A stretch of DNA of 64,000 nucleotides. Source: Rhodeus uyekii. Lineage: Eukaryota; Chordata; Actinopteri; Cypriniformes; Acheilognathidae. This document shows, piece by piece, positions 57,997 through 64,000 of the stretch. Each line of letters starts with the position of its first letter. Position 1 is the first letter of the stretch. The stretch lies in contig JAWRVZ010000049.1 in NCBI GenBank assembly GCA_037043235.1, positions 1,276,501-1,340,500 on the forward strand. The letters are read 5' to 3'. The position numbers were made by a program, and so were the translations under genes. The notes beneath the pieces are model-generated. The model was not told the origin of the DNA, did no database searches, and saw only the letters and a program-made list of their open reading frames with translations.

Positions 57997-60900
57997 CACG
58001 TAATTGCCTCTGAACTGCTCAATATACACGTCACTTTAACGGTGAACCGATCCTTGCTACAAATTAACGGAAAGATCCTTCTTTGTGGCCAAAAGAAACC
58101 TTTCCAGAGTTCTTAAAAAGGTAAAAGTTGCTGGACAATTATCCGTCCTTCTGAACTCAATTCTAGAATTAAAAGAAATTCTACAAGCCGAATCAAGCCA
58201 TATATATTAATAATTGTTATAAACTGTTATAATTAACTGTTAATATCCAAATTCCCCTTTGTGCCGATCTATGTATGCTTGATCATAACACGATTAACGC
58301 CTGCACCATTTCCTTTGAGCTTAGATTCGCTACACCTCAACACATTAACTTGTGGAAACATGTTAAGTATTGGCCTCGAGATACTGTGATGATGGAACAT
58401 CTATTTCTCATGGCCATGAGTTCAATGCGTAAAAACCATAACAACCTGGAGTTATCACAAACAGATAGGCCTATAACAATTATTTTTAATTATGAAAAAG
58501 CGCTGAGTTAAGAAATGATTATATTAACCAATTGTCTGTTATATTGTACAGTGGAGATGGTGCCTAGGCAGCATTTCAGTGAAGTTCATCAATAAATGTT
58601 AACACTTAAACCATAGAGATCCATTCATTTTTCTGTATTCATACAACTGCTCTCATAACAGCTTTTGATATGTATATTTTATGAATTAATGAATATACAG
58701 TGGAGTTTGGTTATGTCGATGGCCTCGGGGGTTGCAAAAAAGCATAGAAATAACTGATGGCCGAGATAATCCATCGAGATTTTCCCACATATAACGCGTA
58801 GACACAGATAATCCGCACACTCATATAGCCAGCGGGTTTTGGGTTTTGTGTAAACAATAATTTGTTGGCATACAACAATGTATGGCCCGCCCTTATGGCA
58901 GCACAGCCAATCACGTCTTATTGCATGATTGACAGGTCGGACAGCCAATCAGCGCCAGCTGTCAGAGTCAGACAACAACCCTCATACATGATGTGAGTTA
59001 TTAAATGACCATTACATGCTCGTGTTTTTGGTGTCTTTTTACACAACAGTGTTGCCGCGATTTGTTTGATGAAGCGATCGGCATTCATCTAAAAAAAATT
59101 AAATACACTGTACTGTGTATCTGTTTGCTAACAACAAAAGGCTTATGTAAAATGCATATGCCTTTCTGGATCAAAGACAGACTTCTCGTACATTTGCTTT
59201 ATCACGTCGGCCTTCTTTTTCCATCCTGAAATGGTGTTTGCTGGAATGCCATGCTGACAACTAAGTTCTGCCGGTTTTGTTCCTTTTTCTTGCTGCAGTA
59301 CGATTTCATAATTTTTCTTTATTGATTGATTGTACAGTTTTCTCTTAACACCTCCAGACATTTTTAGAAGAAAAAAGGCAGAATAGCTACAGCGTGTTAT
59401 CCCTCAGACGAGATCAACGACAGTGAGTGAACCGTGAGCGGACCGTGAACCACGTGAAAGGCAAACTCAGCGCATGCGCAGTGAACCAGGTACACTCGAG
59501 TCACGAGATAACAGTGTGTAGAGGCGAATTTGTCCCTCTTTTGTGCTCGAGATATGAGTGTGTGTGTGTGTGTGTGTGTGTGTGTTTACACACACATTTA
59601 AACAGTAAATACATTAAATTAGTATTTTTGTCTATTAGTAAAGAATTATTTGTTTTTGAAGGGAATGGCGCAGTAAGCAGGACACCGAACAGAGTCCTCA
59701 TGCATTCGGCTACTAGCGACGATAACATGTGAGGACACTGACTCTACACAAAGGTTATAGAACGTTACAATGTTACCAAATGTGTTAGGTGTTGCCCAGC
59801 ACAAAGCTCTACAGATGTCTGCCAGCAAGACATTTCGGTGGAAATCTCTCCTAGCACCCAGTAAGTATCGAATTAATTGAACGAATTTAGCACCCTTTTT
59901 TAAGCCCGGCTTCCAGCCTCTGTCTTATAATAAATCAACTGAAGATCTCAGCAGATGAGGTTTAAACAACTCCACAAACAGTATTACCAGCTTCACGCAT
60001 TTCTAACCAATTAAGAATTATGGTGAATTTATAGCAGTTTAGTTGCTGATGTTTTATTGAAAATAATAGTTTGATCTAATAATTTTATGGTAGTGTTTCA
60101 CTGCTGTAACTGTGTTATGGCAGAAAAGCCAGACACAAAAAAAAATCAAAATGATATTGGCTATTAAAAAGGGTTAGATTTTCTTTCTTTTATTTCCAAG
60201 ACACTAACACAAAAGAGATTGGTACTAACCTCGTTTAGATGCTTCTTTCTTCAGTTTCTCACTCAACAAGATGACTTTACTTTCTAACTCCAGTTTCTTC
60301 TGACTAAAAGTGTCAATGCTTCTCTGCAACTGGCTTTTCTCAGTAGTGAGATCTTTGACTTTGGTCTCCAGTTGCAGGTTCTTCTGATTTAAAGAGTTAA
60401 AACTGTTCTGTAACTGGCTTTTCTGAGCTGAGAGATCACTGACTCTAGCCTCCATCTGGCTTTTCTCAGCAGTGAGATTATTCACTCTAGCCTCCATCTG
60501 TCTTTTCTCAGCAGTGAGATTATTCACTCTAGCCTCAATCTGTCTTTTCTCAGCAGTGATATTATTCACTCTAGCCTCAATCTGTCTTTTCTCAGCAGTG
60601 AGATTATTCACTCTAGCCTCAATCTGTCTTTTCTCAGCAGTGAGATCATTCAGTCTAGTCTCCATCTGTATTTTCTCAGCAGTGATATTATTCACTCTAG
60701 CCTCAATCTGTCTTTTCTCAGCAGTGAGATTATTCACTCTAGCCTCAATCTGTCTTTTCTCAGCAGTGAGATCATTCAGTCTAGTCTCCATCTGGCTTTT
60801 CTCAGCAGTGAGATTATTCACTCTAGCCTCAATCTGTCTTTTCTCAGCAGTGATATTACTCACTCTAGCCTCCATCTGTCTTTTCTCAGCATTGAGATTA

Positions 60901-63853
60901 TTCACTCTAGCCTCCATCTGGCTTTTCCCAGCAGTGAGATTATTCACTCTAGCCTCCATCTGGCTTTTCCCAGCAGTGAGATAATTCACTCTAGCCTCCA
61001 TCCGGCCTTTCTCAGCGATAAGATCTTTAACTCTTGTCTCAAGGTCCAATTTTGTCTCATTCAAAGAGTTGAAGTTGTTCTGTACCTGTCTTTTCTCAGT
61101 AGTGAGATCATTCACTCTAGCCTCAATCTGTCTTTTCTCAGCAGTGAGATTATTCACTCTAGCCTCAATCTGTCTTTTCTCAGCAGTGAGATCATTCACT
61201 CTAGCCTCCATCTGTCTTTTCTCAGTAGTGAGATCTTTGACTTTGGTCTCCAGTTGCAGGTTCTTCTGATTTAAAGAGTTAAAACTGTTCTGTAACTGGC
61301 TTTTCTGAGCTGAGAGATCACTGACTCTAGCCTCCATCTGTCTTTTCTCAGCAGTGAGATTATTCACTCTAGCCTCCATCTTGCTTTTCTCAGTAGTGAG
61401 ATCATTCACTCTAGCCTCCATCTGTATTTTCTCAGCAGTGAGATCATTCACTCTAGCCTCCATCTGTATTTTCTCAGCAGTGAGATCATTCACTCTAGCC
61501 TCCATCTTGTCTTTCTCAGTGGTAAGATCTTTAACTCTTGTCTCAAGGTCCAGTTTTGTCTGATTCAAAGAGTTGACGTTGTTCTGCACCTGGCTTTTCT
61601 CAGCAGTGAGATCATTCACTCTAGCCTCCATCTGTATTTTCTCAGCAGTGAGATCATTCACTCTAGCCTCCATCTGTATTTTCTCAGCAGTAAGATCATT
61701 CACTCTAGCCTCCATCTGTCTTTTTTCAGCAGTGAGATCATTCACTCTAGCCTCCATCTGTATTTTCTCAGCAGTGAGATCATTCACTCTAGCCTCCATC
61801 TGTCTTTTTTCAGCAGTGAGATCATTGACTTTTGCCTCCATCTGGCTTTTCTGAGCTGAGAGATCTTTGACTCTGGTTTCGAGGTCCAGTTTCTTCTGAT
61901 TCAAAGAGTTTAAACTGTTCTGTATTTGGCTTTTCTCAGCAGTGAGATCTTTGACTTTGGTCTCCAGTTGCAGGTTCTTCTGATTTAAAGAGTTAAAACT
62001 GTTCTGTAACTGGCTTTTCTGAGCTGAGAGATCACTGACTCTAGTCTCCATCTGGCTTTTCTCCACAGTGAGACCATTCAGTCTAGCCTCCATCTGTCTT
62101 TTCTCAGCAGTGAGATTATTCACTCTAGCCTCCATCTGTCTTTTTTCAGCAGTGAGATCATTGACTTTAGCCTCCATCTGGCTTTTCTGAGCTGAGAGAT
62201 CTTTGACTCTGGTTTCGAGGTCCAGTTTTTTCTGATTCAAAGAGTTTAAACTGTTCTGTTTTTGGCTTTTCTGAGCTGAGATATCACTGACTCTAGTCTC
62301 CAGATCGCTTTTCTGAGCTGAAAGATCAATGACTCTGGTCTCCATCTGGCCTTTATCAGCTGTGAGATCTTTGACTCTGGTCTCCAGTTCGAGGCTCTTC
62401 TGACTCAGATAGTTGAAACTGTTCTGTAACTGGCTTTTCTCAGCTATGAGATCTTTGACTCTAGTGTCCAGCTCCAGCTTCTTCTGACTCAAAGAGTTAA
62501 AGCTGTTCTGATATTGGTCTTTCTCAATTTGATATCTTGAACCAGTCTGTAACAAGTGTGTTTCTTGTAGTTCTCTCTCGGCCGTGAGCTTGATTTTCAG
62601 TACTATAATGGTGCCAATTAGGAGAACACACATGAGGCTAAAGCACACTGCACTCAACACGAAACACTTGCTTCCTCCTTGAAAACATCCTGCCAAACAG
62701 GAAAACATAAAAAAAAAAATTCATTAAAAAATAATTAAATACAAATCTTTTTATTTTTCAATGTTAAAAATTAAGAGCTTATCCAGACATTTACTGCTAT
62801 TCAAAATAAACTGACCTGGTTTCAGGGTTCTGTCACATTCGGTCTAGTCATTTCTTGGTTTTGTGGCAGAGATCTGACACTACCCTAATGTCTTGTCTTT
62901 AGTGTGAGTATGTGGTTTGGAGTTCGTTCGAGCCTTGCGCTTTCCTGTCCTTGTGATCTGTCTTGTGTGCGGGACGTGGTGTTCGGCCCCGATTCTAGTC
63001 CTGTTCAATTTCAGTTTTGTGTTTCGGGATTCAGACAGTCATACTCCGTGTGTTTTGTATTCTGCATGAGCGAACGAGACTAGTGTTTCCTAATGCTCGT
63101 GTGTCACACTCATAAGATGCATGTTCACATCATGTTTTTGTCTGAGCACATGGCTTGTCACATGTGTTTCTTGTACCATGTGCTCTTCTGTCTAGTATGT
63201 AACCCCGCTTGTCTTTTTTCCTCGTTATTGGTTTCACTTGCCCTACCTGTTCTCCCTCATTTCCCTGCCTTGTGTTCCTTATTTATTCTCCTTTTGTGTG
63301 TGCTGCTCTTTGCTGCTTCATCGTTGTTTAACGGCTGTTTTTTGCTGTCATGTTTTCAGGTCGAGTCAGTCGAGTTCAGTTTTCCCCCTCAGAGTGGATT
63401 CTGTTTGAGTTTTTGTTTACTTTTTATTAATAAAAGCCCTTCACTCCCTGCGCATGAATCCTCGCCTCATCCCTTCAACCCACACCCTGACACCTGGTTT
63501 CACAGACAGAACGTAGATTAACGAAGGATTGGACCTTAGTTCAATTAGGACATTTAAGTTGCTTTTTATGTCCTTTAGAAAAATACATTACTGGTGTGCG
63601 TCCTGAGATAAAACAATGCAACTAACATTTTCTAAGATCTGTTAGTGCATTTAGTTTGTAGTTAAAACAGCTTAAACACACTTTAGTTTGTGAATACGGG
63701 GGTAAAAGCCTTACTGTGGTTTTGAGCTCTTTCTTCCGTCAGGCTGAGTTTTCGGTCCTTATCAGCATAAATATCTTCATCTCTGTCCAGTCCACTCTTG
63801 CAGTTGCAGTCAGTCTTGTGGTCAACATTTGTAAAAATGCTCTCCAGTTCCAT
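47467..63853 (-). CDS. Giant-stalk C-type lectin-like receptor, gene A (976-980 aa)
   Basis: Five exons join in frame: 63715-63853 tail, 60230-62677 (or to 62689, an equally in-frame acceptor) transmembrane and stalk, 52246-52349, 52074-52177 and 47467-47602 CTLD. The tail starts MELESIFTNVD and carries DEDIYADKD; Phe replaces the Tyr of the YxNV motif. A membrane anchor (CFVLSAVCFSLMCVLLIGTI) is followed by about 780 residues of uninterrupted 14-residue coiled-coil repeats, consensus near MEARVNDLTAEKRQ, many with NLT or NIT sequons. The CTLD reads ISSEEKSWSESRQFC, RVWIGLTDIENEG, EPN, GDEDC, NNWHD and CICEK. EPN suggests a mannose-type site; His in WHD replaces the usual Asn ligand and may weaken calcium binding. 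Sister stalks are about 95-130 residues. Introns hold two DIRS elements and other repeats. Confidence 0.85.
47827..48432 (+). pseudogene. DIRS gag-like region, shortened
   Basis: The frame carries HAFCIACLGEEHARSALE, the Cys-containing block found in DIRS gag proteins, followed by low-complexity sequence and a run into RT sequence. It lacks the expected gag start and length. It is probably an internally deleted gag. Confidence 0.55.
48390..49913 (+). pseudogene. DIRS reverse transcriptase-RNase H, copy 1
   Basis: RT motifs in order: YFIVPKKGGGMRPILDLRLL, FVTIDLKDAYFHISI, VLPFGLALSPCTFTK and the catalytic VLNYIDDWLILAQ. RNase H has the three acidic sites in STDASRTGWGAVL, ALEMMAVWMAL and WTDNTSVVSYVNHQGG. 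A TGA at 49614-49616 replaces the Trp codon present in copy 2. Nine codons are missing after RHRD (48940) relative to copy 2. The frame resumes as YIPGSQNVGADFLSR. It is recently dead. Confidence 0.85.
50140..51142 (+). pseudogene. DIRS tyrosine recombinase, copy 1
   Basis: N-terminal SAM-like part: STEVVETILHSRAPSTRKLY, FTSWCSEKHL and VYVAAIAAYHVPL. The catalytic part ends with VRAHSTRSMAASK (the HxxR box), ADICDAAGWSSPHTFIRFYQ (the nucleophile Tyr region). A small deletion near 50580-50598 shifts the frame just before the first catalytic Arg region (RIGDLQALS), so it cannot be read through. This enzyme would integrate the circular element DNA. Confidence 0.85.
51520..52060. other. AT-rich intron sequence of gene A
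   Basis: No feature recognised apart from short A/T-rich tracts and an AAT run at about 51660-51685. Confidence 0.5.
52409..52838 (+). mobile_element. Complete GGCC-ended non-autonomous DNA repeat
   Basis: Starts GGCCACGTCCACACG and ends GTGTGGATGGGCCC, an inverted pair of about 14 bp. Internal direct copies of TCCACACGGATCC-like sequence occur near the right end. About 430 bp, non-coding. Related fragments lie at 1-382 and 1002-1115. The target duplication is unclear. Confidence 0.7.
52860..53450. other. Intron sequence of gene A, nothing recognised
   Basis: AT-rich; only a short AAGAAC repeat near 53025-53050 stands out. Confidence 0.5.
53714..55184 (+). pseudogene. DIRS gag-RT-RNase H remnant, copy 2
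   Basis: After the gag/RT deletion junction the frame reads ILNYIDDWLILAQ and keeps the nine codons lost in copy 1 (ILAHMKELRLR). Frameshifts occur near 54090 and 54800. RNase H motifs STDASRSGWGAVL, ALEMLAVWRAL and QSDNMAVVFYINHQGD are kept; the Trp codon that is TGA in copy 1 is intact here (LLWARNKL). Confidence 0.8.
55185..56182 (+). pseudogene. DIRS tyrosine recombinase, copy 2
   Basis: Reads STEVVETILHSRALSTRKLY, then one nonsense change (TAG at about 55520 where copy 1 has Trp). It continues unbroken as LVLQALSQEPFEPLEDISDK, SSFKRVGDLQALS, VRAHSTRSMATSK and FIRFYQLDLNPALG. All catalytic positions (Arg, HxxR, Tyr) are visible, so a single stop codon separates it from an intact frame. 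Confidence 0.85.
56510..57890. other. Intron sequence of gene A; possible unclassified repeat
   Basis: No gene is seen. The stretch 57430-57880 changes to a pyrimidine-rich (TTCTCT) composition with CGCGCGCC at about 57555. This could be an LTR or promoter-like fragment, but I could not assign it. Confidence 0.4.
57904..57992. repeat. (TA)n microsatellite
   Basis: A pure TA run of about 90 bp. Confidence 0.97.
58698..59400 (-). mobile_element. Tigger/pogo-like element, internally deleted
   Basis: The left terminus TACAGTGGAGTTTGGTTATG starts after a TA (58696-58697), typical of Tigger ends. On the minus strand, 59361-59143 encodes an N-terminal DNA-binding domain starting MSGGVKRKLYNQSIKKNYEI, with the helix-turn-helix ELSCQHGIPANTISGWKKKA. 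The frame then degenerates and the catalytic DDD domain is missing. The right terminus is not clear. CpG-containing sequence at 59400-59520 may be its 5' part. Confidence 0.7.
59552..59586. repeat. (GT)n microsatellite
   Basis: A short GT run near the Tigger and DIRS relics. Confidence 0.9.
59646..59860 (-). pseudogene. DIRS tyrosine-recombinase C-terminal relic
   Basis: The minus strand reads LADICRALCWATPNTF then VTFYNLCVESVSSHV, matching the recombinase end of the relic at 3600-3790 and, more distantly, the DIRS copies at 47620 and 53459. It includes the Tyr region only. A dead fragment of the second DIRS-like family. Confidence 0.7.
59938..60010. repeat. Lectin-unit flank block
   Basis: GATCTCAGCAGATGAGG...ACAACTCCACAAACAG and TACCAGCTTCACGCATTTC match 8103-8170 and 22437-22490, and the inverted copy at 25222. 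Here the block lies within intron 2 of gene A, not 3' of a gene. Confidence 0.55.
60230..62677 (-). repeat. 42-bp coding repeats of the gene A stalk
   Basis: The exon is built from about fifty 42-bp units, each encoding two heptads. Two block types alternate: MEARVNDLTAEKRQ-like units, and 28-residue units like LQNSFNSLNQKNLQ plus LETKVKDLTAEKSQ. The latter type also forms the short stalks of genes D and E, so it is the ancestral block. Units are highly similar in DNA, indicating expansion by unequal exchange. The antisense strand also stays open for long runs, a by-product of the repeat. Confidence 0.92.
62831..63490 (+). mobile_element. LTR-like repeat in intron 1 of gene A
   Basis: Starts TGTCACATTCGG and ends ACCCTGACA, giving inverted TGTCA...TGACA ends. 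Near its end is TATTAATAAAAGCCC, a polyadenylation-type signal. A direct repeat ACCTGGTTTCA lies at about 62815-62825 and again at 63491-63501, but slightly outside the LTR-like left end. A clean target duplication therefore cannot be claimed. Confidence 0.5.
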
Positions 63854-63904
63854 TATGACTTCTGTGTCTCTTCAGCTGAGATGTGGACATTAGCAGGGTG
63901 AGTG

Positions 63905-63930
63905 CAGGGTTTAATATAGAGAGCCTCCCT
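63905..63930 (-). promoter_or_regulatory. TATA-like box upstream of gene A
   Basis: The minus strand reads CTCTATATTAAACCC about 60 bp before the ATG at 63853. The Ets-like module of the other units is not seen; gene A has a different 5' flank, so its expression may differ. Confidence 0.4.
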
Positions 63931-64000
63931 TAGAATTTACATATTGCTGACTAACAAAAATATAAACTCCGATGCACTGTACATCCTCGTAGCAAACATG

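Noticed and set aside
60472..61854. Long plus-strand open frames with repeated LFTLASICLFSAVR-like sequence
   Set aside because: They are the antisense of the 42-bp coding repeats of the gene A stalk; the unit length is a multiple of three so several frames stay open.
1..64000. tRNA or rRNA genes
   Set aside because: None of the cloverleaf or rRNA signature sequences was noticed on reading; a covariance-model scan would be needed to exclude them fully.

Overview
The window is a piece of a teleost fish genome, most likely a cypriniform (carp or zebrafish relative). The evidence is eukaryotic split genes with GT-AG introns, and a transposon load typical of such genomes: DIRS-type tyrosine-recombinase retroelements, CR1/L2-type LINEs ending in short tandem tails, piggyBac, Tc1, Tigger and hAT elements, and many dinucleotide microsatellites. 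This assignment is inference from content; no marker gene identifies the species. All host genes found lie on the minus strand. They form one tandem array of C-type lectin-like receptor genes of the group II (CD209/CLEC4/asialoglycoprotein-receptor-like) type. || The basic unit has five coding exons: a short cytoplasmic tail, a transmembrane plus coiled-coil stalk exon, and three C-type lectin domain (CTLD) exons of about 104, 104 and 136 nt. Intron phases are fixed at 1, 1, 0 and 2. Joining exons by splice sites gives four uninterrupted reading frames: gene A (47467-63853, 976-980 aa, with a giant stalk of about 816 aa), gene C (22802-33061, 250 aa, QPD ligand motif), gene E (15600-19012, 279 aa, terminal cysteines lost) and gene F (13254-14905, 233 aa, EPN). 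Gene D (35076-36410) has intact stalk and CTLD exons but no visible first exon. Broken units are psi-G (8397-10275), psi-B (45206-45752), stalk-exon relics near 4690-5754 and 21600-21670, and a CTLD relic at 19386-19460. A first exon at 1940-2048 belongs to a gene that continues off the left edge. || Region by region. 1-3850: unit H first exon, GGCC-ended repeats and a relic of a second DIRS family. 4570-8400: stalk relic split by a LINE, then a piggyBac element. 8400-11200: psi-G, with its last exon split by a solo LTR that itself holds a LINE tail. 12070-19012: genes F and E. 19386-22800: relics and unassigned sequence. 22802-33061: gene C, whose second intron holds a four-deep nest of transposons. 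33990-36410: gene D and a duplicate of the gene F 3' flank. 36460-45200: a duplicated flank carrying a P/S-rich minisatellite repeat and a near-intact CR1/L2 LINE with two ORFs. 45206-47061: psi-B and a nested Tigger-like element. 47467-63853: gene A, with two DIRS elements, a Tigger fragment, another DIRS relic and an LTR-like repeat in its introns. || The genes probably encode type II cell-surface lectin receptors. A short tail with a YxN motif could signal, a coiled-coil stalk would oligomerise the receptor, and the CTLD would bind glycans. A shared promoter module (an ACTTCCTGTT Ets/PU.1-like site plus an A/T-rich TATA-like box about 90 bp before the ATG) recurs upstream of the units and suggests co-expression, plausibly in myeloid cells. 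The point of greatest interest is gene A: a lectin receptor whose stalk has grown by 14-residue repeats to about 0.8 thousand residues, with recurrent N-glycosylation sequons.
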